A stretch of DNA of 64,000 bases, taken from the NCBI RefSeq assembly GCF_002338065.1, contig NZ_DDHJ01000014.1:62001-126000 (forward strand), given 5' to 3'. This document shows, one piece after another, positions 24,754 through 33,869 of the stretch. The position numbers were made by a program, and so were the translations under genes. A model generated the notes under the pieces. The model was not told where the DNA came from. It was given only the letters and a program-made list of their open reading frames with translations, and made no database searches. The DNA comes from Pseudomonas sp. UBA1879 (GTDB lineage Bacteria > Pseudomonadota > Gammaproteobacteria > Pseudomonadales > Pseudomonadaceae). Numbering within the stretch: the first letter of the stretch is position 1; the number at the start of each line of letters is the position of its first letter.

Positions 24754-25242
24754 ATGCGCACTCAACACCAGTCAAAACGTGAGTTGGATAAAATCGATCG
24801 CAACATCCTGCGCATCCTGCAAACCGACGGCAGAATTTCCTTCACGGAGTTGGGCGAACGTGTGGGGTTGTCCACTACGCCCTGCACGGAGCGGGTCCGC
24901 AGGCTTGAGCGCGAAGGCATCATCATGGGCTACAACGCCCGTCTCAATCCGCAAAACCTGAAGGCCAGCCTGCTGGTGTTCGTGGAGATCAGCCTGGACT
25001 ACAAATCGGGGGACACCTTCGAGGAATTTCGGCGGGCAGTGCTCAAACTGCCGCATGTGCTGGAGTGCCATTTGGTGTCAGGGGATTTCGACTATCTGGT
25101 GAAGGCACGCATTTCCGAGATGGCGTCTTACCGCAAGCTGCTGGGCGACATTCTGCTCAAGCTGCCCCACGTGCGGGAATCCAAGAGCTACATCGTGATG
25201 GAAGAGGTGAAAGAGAGTTTGAATTTGCCTATTCCGGAATAG
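24754..25242 (+). CDS. lrp: Lrp-type leucine-responsive regulator
   Basis: The 162-residue AsnC/Lrp protein has an N-terminal winged helix (DKIDRNILRILQTDGRISFT and ELGERVGLSTTPCTERVRRL) and a C-terminal RAM/ACT-like effector domain (YKSGDTFEEFRRAVLKLPHVLECHLVSGDFDYLVK). In pseudomonads the divergent Lrp activates dadAX in response to alanine. AGAGGGGG precedes the ATG. Confidence 0.95.
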   Translation: MRTQHQSKRELDKIDRNILRILQTDGRISFTELGERVGLSTTPCTERVRRLEREGIIMGYNARLNPQNLKASLLVFVEISLDYKSGDTFEEFRRAVLKLPHVLECHLVSGDFDYLVKARISEMASYRKLLGDILLKLPHVRESKSYIVMEEVKESLNLPIPE

Positions 25243-25255
25243 GAAAACCCGCTCC

Positions 25256-25284
25256 CAAAGGTAGGAGCGCGCTTGCACGCCGGG
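25256..25284. repeat. Solitary REP arm
   Basis: GGTAGGAGCGCGCTTGCACG lies between lrp and the YkgJ gene without a nearby inverted partner. Confidence 0.5.
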
Positions 25285-25287
25285 TGA

Positions 25288-25641
25288 TTACACCAAGACC
25301 TGCCGCGTCGACGCGATGAACTCGTGTACCTGCTTTTCAACGCGCGGGTGAATCAAGGTCTCGGGACGTCGGCCGTTGGGGCATGGCAGGCTCGCCGTAG
25401 TGCCGAATAGGCGGCAGATCAACGGGCGCTCGTCGTAGACCGTGCAACCGTTCGGCCCAAGATGCACGCAATTGAGCTCACTGAGCGCAGCTTCCTGCTC
25501 GGCAACCGTCTTACGCGGCAAGCGGGCCATTTCCTCGGACGAGGTGGTCACTGGCCCACAACAATCGTGACAGCCCGGCACACATTCGAACGACGGAATC
25601 TGCCGCCGCAAATCGCGGATTTTCTGGCTGTTGCAGCTCAT
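25288..25641 (-). CDS. YkgJ family cysteine-cluster protein
   Basis: The 117-residue protein has a metal-binding cysteine pattern: CVPGCHDCCGP near residues 18-28, then CVHLGPNGCTVYDERPLICRLFG, then a final cysteine in PCPNG. The family is predicted to bind Zn or an Fe-S cluster, and function is unknown. The start at 25641 (MSCNSQKIRDLRRQ) fits relatives. An upstream ATG at 25671 is possible. It stands between lrp and the pauB-like gene. Confidence 0.82.
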   Translation of the reverse strand: MSCNSQKIRDLRRQIPSFECVPGCHDCCGPVTTSSEEMARLPRKTVAEQEAALSELNCVHLGPNGCTVYDERPLICRLFGTTASLPCPNGRRPETLIHPRVEKQVHEFIASTRQVLV

Positions 25642-25827
25642 CGCGTGAGATTTCCCTGTGAAAGCCGACATTGTGCCCCAAGCGAGTCGCAAACAGACAG
25701 GGAGCGCCCGGTCCCCCGAAGATTGATGAGTGGCAGGGTCACGCTCAAGACCGGATACCTTGCTCCTCCTACTTACCCCCGCTACGCTCCGTCAAATTTT
25801 CCAAACAGTCACGCAGGGACCGACCGC

Positions 25828-27117
25828 ATGAATGCTTCCCGCCATGCCGCTTCGTACTACGCCGCCAGCAGCCAGCCACAGCCTGACCACCCGGCCCTTG
25901 CAGGCGAACTGAGCGTCGACGTGTGCGTAGTCGGTGGCGGGTTTTCGGGGCTGAACACAGCCATCGAACTGGCCGAGCGCGGCATGAGCGTGGCAGTGCT
26001 GGAAGCGCACAAAATCGGCTGGGGGGCGAGTGGACGCAATGGTGGCCAGTTGATTCGGGGCGTGGGTCATCATGTCGAGCGCTTTCGCGAGGTGATCGGC
26101 GCCGAAGGCGTGCGCCAGCTCAAGCTCATGGGTCTTGAGGCGGTGGAGATCGTTCGTCAGCGCGTCGAAAAGTATCAGATCGATTGCGACCTGACGTGGG
26201 GCTACTGCGATCTGGCCAACAAACCCAAGGAGTTCGCGGGCTTCGCCGACGACGTCGAAGAGTTGCGCAGCCTGGGCTATCAGCGCGACCTGCAACTGAT
26301 TCAGCCCGGGGACATCCGCAGCGTAATCGACTCCGGCAACTACGCCGGCGGCCTGCTGGACATGGGCTCGGGCCATCTGCACCCGCTGAACCTGGCGCTG
26401 GGCGAGGCACGGGTGGCGCAATCCTTGGGTGTGCAATTGTTTGAACACTCTGCCGTCACCCGCCTGGAGTATGGGCCGCAGGTGAAGGTGCACACCGCAC
26501 AAGGCACGGTGCGCGCCCATACGCTGGTGCTGGGGTGCAACGCCTATTTGAATGGGCTCGATCCAACGCTCAGCGGCAAAATCCTCCCAGCCGGCAGTTA
26601 CATCATCGCCACCGAGCCGCTGAGCGGGTCCCTTGCCCGCCAATTGCTGCCCCGCAATACCGCCATGTGCGACCAGCGTGTGGCGGTGGATTACTTCCGG
26701 CTTTCAGCGGATCGACGCCTGCTGTTCGGCGGTGCTTGCCACTACTCCGGGCGCGACCCGCAGGACATTGGCGCGTACATGCAGCCGAAGATGCTCAAGG
26801 TGTTTCCGCAGCTCAAGGACGTGAAAATCGATTTTCAGTGGGGCGGGATGATCGGCATCGGGGCCAATCGATTGCCGCAGATCGGACGTCTCAAGGAGCA
26901 TCCGAACGTGTTCTATGCGCAGGCTTATTCAGGGCACGGCCTGAACGCTACACACTTGGCGGGTAAGTTGCTGGGCGAGGCCATCAGCGGCCAGCAAAGC
27001 GGAGGATTTGATCTCTTCGCCAAGGTCCCGCACATGACGTTTCCGGGCGGTAAACATTTGCGTTCGCCGTTATTGGCGTTGGGGATGCTTTGGCATCGGA
27101 TGAAGGAATGGGCGTAA
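25828..27117 (+). CDS. FAD-dependent oxidoreductase, probable gamma-glutamylpolyamine oxidase (PauB/PuuB-like)
   Basis: The 429-residue DAO-family flavoenzyme shows SVDVCVVGGGFSGLNTAIEL (dinucleotide fold), GWGASGRNGGQ and a C-terminal YSGHGLNATHLAGKL flavin motif. This matches PuuB/PauB enzymes that oxidise gamma-glutamylated putrescine or spermidine, and the MocR, aldehyde dehydrogenase and PauR-like neighbours agree. The start at 25828 gives MNASRHAASYYAAS. No strong ribosome-binding site is seen (GCAGGGA, 9 bases away). Confidence 0.88.
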   Translation: MNASRHAASYYAASSQPQPDHPALAGELSVDVCVVGGGFSGLNTAIELAERGMSVAVLEAHKIGWGASGRNGGQLIRGVGHHVERFREVIGAEGVRQLKLMGLEAVEIVRQRVEKYQIDCDLTWGYCDLANKPKEFAGFADDVEELRSLGYQRDLQLIQPGDIRSVIDSGNYAGGLLDMGSGHLHPLNLALGEARVAQSLGVQLFEHSAVTRLEYGPQVKVHTAQGTVRAHTLVLGCNAYLNGLDPTLSGKILPAGSYIIATEPLSGSLARQLLPRNTAMCDQRVAVDYFRLSADRRLLFGGACHYSGRDPQDIGAYMQPKMLKVFPQLKDVKIDFQWGGMIGIGANRLPQIGRLKEHPNVFYAQAYSGHGLNATHLAGKLLGEAISGQQSGGFDLFAKVPHMTFPGGKHLRSPLLALGMLWHRMKEWA

Positions 27118-27129
27118 GGCAACCGTATA

Positions 27130-27265
27130 TGTAGGAGCGTGGCTTGTCCCGCGATCGGCGGGGGACCCGTCGTGAAACCTGCCAACTCGGCCTATCAGGC
27201 AGTTTCATGCCGCCTGATATTGCTGCCGGTTCCCGGCAGATCGCGGGACAAGCCTCGCTCCTACA
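27130..27265. repeat. REPIN-like inverted repeat, family B
   Basis: The arms GTAGGAGCGTGGCTTGTCCC and GGGACAAGCCTCGCTCCTAC (one mismatch) flank a spacer with inner hairpins. It is 136 bp, between the converging pauB-like and DUF1127 genes. Confidence 0.87.
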
Positions 27266-27293
27266 AAAAAGCAGTTCGCATCCTTGAACCTCT

Positions 27294-27527
27294 TCACCCC
27301 CTCCAAAACGGTTTCATCCCTTCATGCCGCGCCTGCTCATACGTCAAACCCACATCACGCAGCTGTTCATCCGTAAGCGCCAACAACGCCTCACGCGTGC
27401 GCCGACGATGCTGAAACAGGCCCCACAGACTCAGCCCTTTCGGAGCGTTGACCCGCACCGATGGCTCTTGCTGCTCATACAGTTCACGCGCATACAGCGT
27501 TAATCGAACATCACTTATCCCGCTCAT
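27294..27527 (-). CDS. DUF1127 domain protein
   Basis: The 77-residue basic protein has the DUF1127 (YjiS-like) C-terminal motif RRRTREALLALTDEQLRDVGLT. This arginine-rich helical pair is shared by small proteins implicated in RNA binding and phosphate or carbon turnover in Alphaproteobacteria. The ATG at 27527 is chosen for its GAGG 8 bases upstream. ATGs at 27563 and 27632 are in frame. It is divergent from a MocR regulator and shares a motif-rich intergenic region with it. Confidence 0.8.
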   Translation of the reverse strand: MSGISDVRLTLYARELYEQQEPSVRVNAPKGLSLWGLFQHRRRTREALLALTDEQLRDVGLTYEQARHEGMKPFWRG

Positions 27528-27559
27528 CTCATACACCTCATCATGGGTTTCAAGTGATT

Positions 27560-27672
27560 CCATGATGCGTCTGTATGGAAAACCATTACAGATCCAACAA
27601 ATTAGAATTTTTTGCATACAGATTGCACCCAACGCAACCTGAATGCTGTATTTTCGCCAGATCTGTAACGGT
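27560..27672. promoter_or_regulatory. Shared DUF1127/MocR control region with four TACAGA boxes
   Basis: Four copies of a TACAGA-type box occur in about 100 bp: TCTGTATGG (27570-27578, inverted), CCATTACAGATCC (27583-27595), GCATACAGAT (27614-27623) and GATCTGTAACG (27660-27670, inverted). MocR/GabR-family regulators commonly bind repeated short boxes next to their own gene. The identity of the operator is inference. Confidence 0.5.
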
Positions 27673-27702
27673 CATCCGATAGCATTCCGCGGGAGCAGCG
27701 CC

Positions 27703-29136
27703 ATGACCCTCTATGTGAATCTTGCCGGACTGCTCGGCTCACGCATCGAAAACGGCTTTTATCGCCCGGGTGATCGTCTGCCCTCAGTTCGCGCATTGAG
27801 CCTGGAACACGGCGTCAGCCTGAGCACCGTTCAGCAGGCGTACCGGCTATTGGAAGACAACGGTCTGGCCTCGCCCCGTCCGAAGTCTGGGTATTTCGTG
27901 CCCGCTGGCCGTAAGACGCCCGCACTCCCCGCTGTAGGACGCCCGGCACAACGGCCTGTGGATATCTCCCAATGGGACCAAGTGCTGGAACTGGCTCGCG
28001 CGACGCCCAGCCCGGACGTCGTGCAATTGGCGCGGGGCATGCCCGACGTCACCAGCCCGACGTTGCGCCCACTGACTCAGGCCCTCGGCAAAATCAGCCG
28101 CCGCCACGACATGCCAGGCCTGTATTACGACAATATCTACGGGACCGAATCCCTGCGTACGCAAGTCGCGCGTTTGCTGCTGGACTCCGGCACCCGCATC
28201 GATCCGAACGATCTGGTGATCACCACAGGCGCACAAGAAGCCTTGGCGGTGAGCATTCGTTCGATTTGCCAGCCCGGCGACATCGTGGCCGTCGATTCCC
28301 CCAGCTTTCACGGGGCCATGCAAGCGCTGAAGGGCTTGGGCATGAAGGCGCTGGAAATCCCGACCGACCCCATCACCGGTATCAGCCTCGACGCGCTCGA
28401 ACTGGCACTCGAACAGTGGCCGATCAAAGCCATACAGCTGACCCCGAGCTGCAACAACCCCATGGGCTACAACATGCCGGAAGAGCGCAAGCGGGCCTTG
28501 CTGACCCTCGCCCAGCGCTTCGATGTGGCGATCATCGAAGACGATGTGTATGGCGACCTGGCGTACACCTATCCACGCCCGCGCACGATCAAATCCTTCG
28601 ACGAAGACGGCCGCGTCCTACTCTGCAGTTCGTTCTCGAAGACGTTGGCGCCAGGCCTGCGTGTTGGCTGGATTGCGCCGGGCCGCTATCTGGACCGTGT
28701 GCTGCACATGAAATACATCAGCACCGGCTCTACAGCGACTCAGCCGCAGCTGGCAATTGCCGACTTCTTGAAGAACGGCCACTACGAGCCCCACATGCGT
28801 CGGATGCGCGGCCAATATCAGCGCAGCCGGGATTTGATGACCGATTGGGTCACTCGCTATTTCCCGGAGGGCACTCGGGTCAGTCGCCCCCAAGGGGGAT
28901 TCATGCTGTGGATCGAAATGCCTGAAGACTTCGACTCGCTACGCCTCAACCGCGCCTTACAGGATCAGGGCGTACAGATTGCGGTCGGCAGCATTTTTTC
29001 GGCCTCCGGCAAATACAGAAACTGCCTGCGCATGAACTTCGCCGCCAAGCCCACGCCACAGATCGAGGAGGCGGTTCGGAGAGTCGGGGCGACGGCAGCG
29101 CGGCTCATGGCGCAGGCTGAAACCCTGGTGACTTAA
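27703..29136 (+). CDS. MocR/PdxR-family PLP-dependent regulator
   Basis: The 477-residue fusion has an N-terminal GntR winged helix (about residues 1-66, with YRPGDRLPSVRALSLEHGVS and STVQQAYRLLEDNGL) and a class I aminotransferase-like domain (about 100-470). The PLP lysine lies at about residue 313 in SSFSKTLAPGLRVGW, and NNPMGY corresponds to the conserved NP loop. Such proteins sense amines or amino acids through PLP and regulate divergent genes. GGGAG precedes the ATG at 27703. The target may be the divergent DUF1127 gene or nearby polyamine genes. Confidence 0.88.
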   Translation: MTLYVNLAGLLGSRIENGFYRPGDRLPSVRALSLEHGVSLSTVQQAYRLLEDNGLASPRPKSGYFVPAGRKTPALPAVGRPAQRPVDISQWDQVLELARATPSPDVVQLARGMPDVTSPTLRPLTQALGKISRRHDMPGLYYDNIYGTESLRTQVARLLLDSGTRIDPNDLVITTGAQEALAVSIRSICQPGDIVAVDSPSFHGAMQALKGLGMKALEIPTDPITGISLDALELALEQWPIKAIQLTPSCNNPMGYNMPEERKRALLTLAQRFDVAIIEDDVYGDLAYTYPRPRTIKSFDEDGRVLLCSSFSKTLAPGLRVGWIAPGRYLDRVLHMKYISTGSTATQPQLAIADFLKNGHYEPHMRRMRGQYQRSRDLMTDWVTRYFPEGTRVSRPQGGFMLWIEMPEDFDSLRLNRALQDQGVQIAVGSIFSASGKYRNCLRMNFAAKPTPQIEEAVRRVGATAARLMAQAETLVT

Positions 29137-29181
29137 CCTTTTGCGGAAAATGCGGTCATATCGCCATGACATGACTTGCGG

Positions 29182-30774
29182 ATGATGCCGTTGACGAAAA
29201 CCTGGACTCTGCCCTTCTTCCTGGCCTATGCCCTCGGCGTCAGCGGCTGCGCGACCTCCCCCTCGCAACAGGACGGGCCGAGCCAGGCGCTGCCGGCGTC
29301 GGCATCATCTTTTGGACGCTCGATTCTGGCCGAAGCCGCGCCTTATGGCGGACGCTCGGGCTTCCGGTTGCTCCCTAACAGCACCGAGGCTTTCATAGCC
29401 CGTGCCGAGCTGATTCGAAACGCCAAGACCAGCCTAGATTTGCAGTACTACATCGTCCACGATGGCCTCAGCACGCGAGCGTTGATCGACGAATTGCTGA
29501 AAGCCGCCGACCGGGGCGTGCGAGTGCGCATCCTGTTGGACGACACCACCAGCGACGGCCTGGACGAAGTCATGGCCACCCTCGCCGCTCACCCGAACAT
29601 TCAGATTCGCCTGTTCAACCCGCTCAATCTGGGACGCAGCACCGGGGCCACGCGGTCGCTGGGCCGCCTCTTCAATCTGTCGCAGCAGCATCGGCGCATG
29701 CACAACAAGCTGTGGTTGGCGGATAGCGCAGCGGCCATCGTCGGCGGGCGTAATTTGGGTGACGAGTATTTCGACGCCGAACCGAACCTCAACTTCACCG
29801 ACATCGACATGCTCGGCGTCGGGCCGGTGGCCGAGCAGTTAAGCCACAGTTTCGACCAGTATTGGAACAGCACGCTGAGCAAACCGGTGGCTGATTTCAT
29901 TTACTGGCCGCCTGACACCAAGGACCTTGCCGACGCGCGCAAGCGACTGGACGCCTCGCTGGATCAGGCGCACGTCGAGAAGAAAGCGCTGTACGAACGA
30001 TTGATGGCCTACAAAGACCACCCGCGGCTAAAGACGTGGCTAAACGAGCTGATCTGGGCGCATAACCAGGCACTGTGGGACGCGCCGACCAAAGTGTTGT
30101 CCCGGGGTGATCCCGATCCACACTTGCTGTTGACCACGCAGCTAAGCCCTGACCTTTTGAGCGTGCATCAAGAGCTGATGATGATCTCGGCTTACTTCGT
30201 GCCGGGCCCTCAAGGTTTGACGTATCTCACAGGCCTGTCGGACAAGGGCGTTTCCGTGAACCTGCTGACCAATTCATTGGAAGCCACGGACGTCCCTGCG
30301 GTCCACGGGGGTTACGCGCCCTACCGCAAGGCGTTGCTGGCCCACGGCGTCAAGCTGTTCGAACTGCGCCGTCAGCCCGGCGATCCGAGCAACGCGGCAG
30401 GCAGCGGGCCGAAGTTCCTGAAGACCAAAACGCTTAAGGGCGGCTCCGAGTCGAGTCTGCACAGCAAGGCGATGATTTTTGATCGACAGAAAATCTTCGT
30501 CGGCTCGTTCAACTTCGACCCCCGCTCAGTGCTATGGAACACCGAAGTAGGCGTGTTGGTGGACAGCCCCGAACTCACCGAATCTTTGCGCGAGCTGGCG
30601 CTGCAAGGTATGGCGCCAGCGGTCAGCTATCAGGCCAAACTGGAGAACGATCGCGTGGTGTGGGTGACCGAGGACAACGGCAAGATGCACACCCTGTACA
30701 AGGAGCCTGGCGACTGGTGGCGCCGGCTGAACGCCTGGTTCAGCAGCGCCGTGGGACTGGAAAGGATGCTTTAA
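29182..30774 (+). CDS. Phospholipase D/cardiolipin synthase-like lipoprotein
   Basis: The protein has about 530 residues with a lipoprotein signal (lipobox VSGC, Cys at about residue 23) and two complete HKD motifs: HNKLWLAD at about residue 174 and HSKAMIFD at about residue 427. These catalytic duplicates define the PLD family, and the layout resembles ClsC-type cardiolipin synthases and secreted PLDs. It would act at the cell envelope on phospholipids. ATGs at 29182 and 29185 are both possible. Its stop codon overlaps the stop of the convergent MFS gene. Confidence 0.87.
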   Translation: MMPLTKTWTLPFFLAYALGVSGCATSPSQQDGPSQALPASASSFGRSILAEAAPYGGRSGFRLLPNSTEAFIARAELIRNAKTSLDLQYYIVHDGLSTRALIDELLKAADRGVRVRILLDDTTSDGLDEVMATLAAHPNIQIRLFNPLNLGRSTGATRSLGRLFNLSQQHRRMHNKLWLADSAAAIVGGRNLGDEYFDAEPNLNFTDIDMLGVGPVAEQLSHSFDQYWNSTLSKPVADFIYWPPDTKDLADARKRLDASLDQAHVEKKALYERLMAYKDHPRLKTWLNELIWAHNQALWDAPTKVLSRGDPDPHLLLTTQLSPDLLSVHQELMMISAYFVPGPQGLTYLTGLSDKGVSVNLLTNSLEATDVPAVHGGYAPYRKALLAHGVKLFELRRQPGDPSNAAGSGPKFLKTKTLKGGSESSLHSKAMIFDRQKIFVGSFNFDPRSVLWNTEVGVLVDSPELTESLRELALQGMAPAVSYQAKLENDRVVWVTEDNGKMHTLYKEPGDWWRRLNAWFSSAVGLERML

Positions 30775-31916
30775 ACGGCGACTGGCTGCGCCCCGAATGC
30801 CTTGGGGCGTTGCGACAGAATCACTAACCCTAACGCGCCCGCCGCCATCAGCAGTGGCAGCGCCTGGCCGCTGATCCATTGGCTGCCTGCTCCGGCCGCC
30901 AGCGGTCCCAGCAGACAGCCAACACCCCAAAGCTGCGCGACGTGGGCATTGGCTCTCACCAGTGCGTCGTCGCGGTAACGCTCGCCAATCAAAATAAGCG
31001 ACAACGTGAACAACCCGCCCGCGCTGGCGCCGAACAGTACCCAAAGCGGCCAGATGGCGATCGTGTCTACCAATATCGGGATCGCCAGGCTCGACAACAT
31101 CAGCGCCAGCGCACAGCCGGAGAACAGGCCTCGCCGGGAAATTTTATCGGCCAAGGCGCCAATCGGCAGTTGCAGCAACGCATCCCCCACCACCACGGTG
31201 CTGACCATCGCCAACGCAATCTCGGGCGTGAAACCCTGTTGCAGACAATACACCGGCAGCAGCGTCAGAATCATCGCTTCGAAGCCGGCGAACAATGCGA
31301 TCGCCCATGCGATGGCGGGCATTTTCTGACAGAAGCCTCCGAGGTCTCGCAGGGAAACGTGGCTCGATTCAGCACTTGGCGCGCCCGAACGGCCCAGCAG
31401 CAGGAAGGGTGAGATGGCGAGCAGCGCGGTACCGACCCAGAATCCGTAGTCGTGTTCGGTGCCCATCGCGCCCAACAATAAAGGGCCGCCCAGCTGACTC
31501 AAGGCATAGCCGCTGCCGTACAGCGCGACGAGCTTGCCTCGTAGGTTTTCGGTCACCAGTTGGTTGATCCAGCTCTCGCCAAGGATGAACACCATGGTCA
31601 GGATCACGCCGAGCATCAGGCGCAACACCAGCCAGATCCAGTAATGCGGCAGCAGCGCCAAGAGACCGACCGAGAGCGATCCGCCCCATAAACACAGGCG
31701 CATCACGTTCGCGGTCCCCAACGCCGACGCCAACCGGCTCGCTAGGCTGGCGCCCAGCAACACGCCAATCGCAGGCATCGCCGCCATGACGCCGATGGCA
31801 AATGCGCCATAACCCCAGGATTCCAGGCGCAACGACACCAGCGGCATGCTCACGCCCAGCGCCAGACCGACGCTGAGCACGGACGACAACACCGCGAAAT
31901 AAGTACCCCAACGCAT
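30771..31916 (-). CDS. MFS transporter (YcaD-like)
   Basis: The protein has about 381 residues and twelve hydrophobic helices. The N-terminal half carries typical MFS features (VLLGASLASRLASALG and IWLVLRLMLGVILTMVFILGESWINQ). AGGAG lies 8 bases upstream of the ATG at 31916. The final TAA lies within TTAA shared with the convergent PLD gene, giving a 4-base overlap. The substrate is unknown. Confidence 0.88.
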   Translation of the reverse strand: MRWGTYFAVLSSVLSVGLALGVSMPLVSLRLESWGYGAFAIGVMAAMPAIGVLLGASLASRLASALGTANVMRLCLWGGSLSVGLLALLPHYWIWLVLRLMLGVILTMVFILGESWINQLVTENLRGKLVALYGSGYALSQLGGPLLLGAMGTEHDYGFWVGTALLAISPFLLLGRSGAPSAESSHVSLRDLGGFCQKMPAIAWAIALFAGFEAMILTLLPVYCLQQGFTPEIALAMVSTVVVGDALLQLPIGALADKISRRGLFSGCALALMLSSLAIPILVDTIAIWPLWVLFGASAGGLFTLSLILIGERYRDDALVRANAHVAQLWGVGCLLGPLAAGAGSQWISGQALPLLMAAGALGLVILSQRPKAFGAQPVAV

Positions 31917-31949
31917 TACCACGCTCCTGTGGCCAAGGGATGAGACGAA

Positions 31950-31980
31950 ACAGCCGGGCTTTTTGGGGAAGCCCGGCTGT
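31950..31980. terminator. Hairpin between ALDH and MFS genes
   Basis: A 10-bp stem CAGCCGGGCT/AGCCCGGCTG has a 9-base loop. On the minus strand it ends in a short TTT run, downstream of the aldehyde dehydrogenase gene. It is a weak terminator or a structured mRNA spacer. A single eroded REP arm lies near 32049-32072. Confidence 0.55.
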
Positions 31981-32101
31981 CGTAGGAAAGCTATGTTGCA
32001 TGAGACGACGATCTGATCGGGATCTGCTTCTGATGCTGCCAGAGACGTCGGAGCAAGCTTGCGCCTACAGCCTCCCGGCCAGAAGCAGATCTAGGCCAGG
32101 C

Positions 32102-33595
32102 CTATAGCTTGATCCAGGTCGCCTTCAACTCAGTGTATTTGTCGAACGCGTGCAGTGACTTGTCGCGACCGTTGCCGGATTGCTTGAAGCCGCCGAACGG
32201 CGCGGTCATGTCGCCGCCGTCGTACTGGTTGACCCACACGCTGCCTGCACGCAACGCGCGGGCGGTCAGATGCGCCTTGGACAGATCGGACGTCCACACC
32301 GCCGCCGCCAGGCCATACGGCGTGTCGTTGGCGATCTGAACTGCCTCCTCCGCTGTGTCAAACGTCAACACCGACAACACCGGGCCAAAAATTTCTTCCT
32401 GAGCGATTTTCATCGCGTTGGTCACGCCGTCGAAAATCGTCGGTTCGACATAGGTGCCGCCCGTTTCTTGCAGAATGCGCTTGCCGCCGACGACGAGTTT
32501 TGCGCCATCGGTGTGACCGGCTTCGATGTACGACAGCACAGTGTTCATCTGCTGCGTGTCCACCAACGCGCCGACATTGGTCGCCGGGTCCAGCGGATTG
32601 CCCGGCTTCCAGACCTTGAGGGCCTCGATCACCATCGGCAGGAATTTATCCTTGATCGAACGCTCCACCAGCAGACGCGAGCCTGCGGTACACACTTCGC
32701 CCTGGTTAAAGGCAATGGCGCCGGCTGCGGATTCAGCGGCAGCTTTCAGATCCGGTGCGTCCGCGAAGACAATGTTCGGGCTCTTGCCACCGGCTTCCAG
32801 CCACACGCGCTTCATATTCGACTCGCCCGAATACACCAGCAATTGTTTGGCGATTTTGGTCGACCCGGTGAACACGACCGTATCGACATCCATGTGCAGG
32901 GCCAGCGCTTTGCCGACGCTGTGGCCGTAGCCGGGCAATACGTTGAGCACGCCCGCCGGGATGCCGGCTTCGATGGCCAATTGCGCGATACGGATAGCCG
33001 TCAGCGGAGATTTTTCGGACGGTTTCAGCACCACCGAGTTACCGCTGGACAGCGCAGGACCGAGTTTCCAGCACGCCATCATTAGCGGGAAATTCCACGG
33101 CACAATGGCCGCGACCACGCCGATTGGCTCGCGGGTGACGAGACCCAATTGGTCATGTGGGGTGGCGGCAACTTCGTCGTACAGCTTGTCGATGGCTTCG
33201 CCGCTCCAGCTCAACGCGCGAGCGGAGCCCGGAATGTCGATGCCGTAGGCGTCGCTGATCGGTTTGCCCATGTCCAGAGTTTCGAGCAGCGCCAGCTCTT
33301 CTTTGTTTTCGTCGAGCAGCGCCGCGAATCGAATCATCACGGCCTTGCGCTTGGTCGGTGCCAGCCGCGACCAAACGCCAGAATCGAAAGCCGCGCGGGC
33401 GCTTTCAACCGCACGTAGGGCGTCAGCCGCGTCACTGCTGGCGACTTTCGCGAGAAAACGACCATCGACCGGGCTGATGCAGTCGAAAGTGGCGCCGGAT
33501 GCGGCGTCGGTGTATTCACCGTTGATGAAGGCACGGCCTTCGATCTTCAAAGCCTGGGCGCGTTGTTCCCAGTCAGCCTGAGTCAGGGTGGTCAT
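32102..33595 (-). CDS. Aldehyde dehydrogenase, PauC/KauB/PuuC type
   Basis: The 497-residue NAD(P)+ aldehyde dehydrogenase has the full active site: PWNFP (Asn168), LEAGGKSPNIVF (Glu267) and QGEVCTAGSRLL (nucleophile Cys302). Pattern and context match pseudomonad enzymes that oxidise gamma-glutamyl-aminobutyraldehyde and related aldehydes in putrescine, cadaverine and agmatine breakdown. The start at 33595 is preceded by AGGAGG. It is divergent from the cupin gene. Confidence 0.9.
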   Translation of the reverse strand: MTTLTQADWEQRAQALKIEGRAFINGEYTDAASGATFDCISPVDGRFLAKVASSDAADALRAVESARAAFDSGVWSRLAPTKRKAVMIRFAALLDENKEELALLETLDMGKPISDAYGIDIPGSARALSWSGEAIDKLYDEVAATPHDQLGLVTREPIGVVAAIVPWNFPLMMACWKLGPALSSGNSVVLKPSEKSPLTAIRIAQLAIEAGIPAGVLNVLPGYGHSVGKALALHMDVDTVVFTGSTKIAKQLLVYSGESNMKRVWLEAGGKSPNIVFADAPDLKAAAESAAGAIAFNQGEVCTAGSRLLVERSIKDKFLPMVIEALKVWKPGNPLDPATNVGALVDTQQMNTVLSYIEAGHTDGAKLVVGGKRILQETGGTYVEPTIFDGVTNAMKIAQEEIFGPVLSVLTFDTAEEAVQIANDTPYGLAAAVWTSDLSKAHLTARALRAGSVWVNQYDGGDMTAPFGGFKQSGNGRDKSLHAFDKYTELKATWIKL

Positions 33596-33719
33596 GAAAC
33601 GTCCTCCTGTTATGAATGTGCGCGCCTGGCGCTCATGACCCGTGCTGCAAAACATCGCCTGATGCGCGCTCGGATCGGCCAAAGGCATTCGTGCACCCTA
33701 AACCAGCGTCAGCTGAATT

Positions 33720-33733
33720 TCCAATATATTGGA
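33720..33733. promoter_or_regulatory. Perfect palindrome TCCAATATATTGGA upstream of ALDH and cupin genes
   Basis: A 14-bp perfect dyad lies in the 274-bp region between the divergent aldehyde dehydrogenase and cupin genes, about 125 bp from each start codon. It is a candidate operator. Whether the PauR-like protein binds it cannot be judged from sequence. Confidence 0.5.
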
Positions 33734-33869
33734 CAATAAGCGGCAAAACGGCGTTTTATCGTGCATTTTATTCAACAGGCACGCCTATCAGCGCACCCAT
33801 AGGCAGGGCACTATCACCCGCCCTGCCTATCCAATCACCCACTTCCACCGCCGTTTCAGGAGCCAGGAC

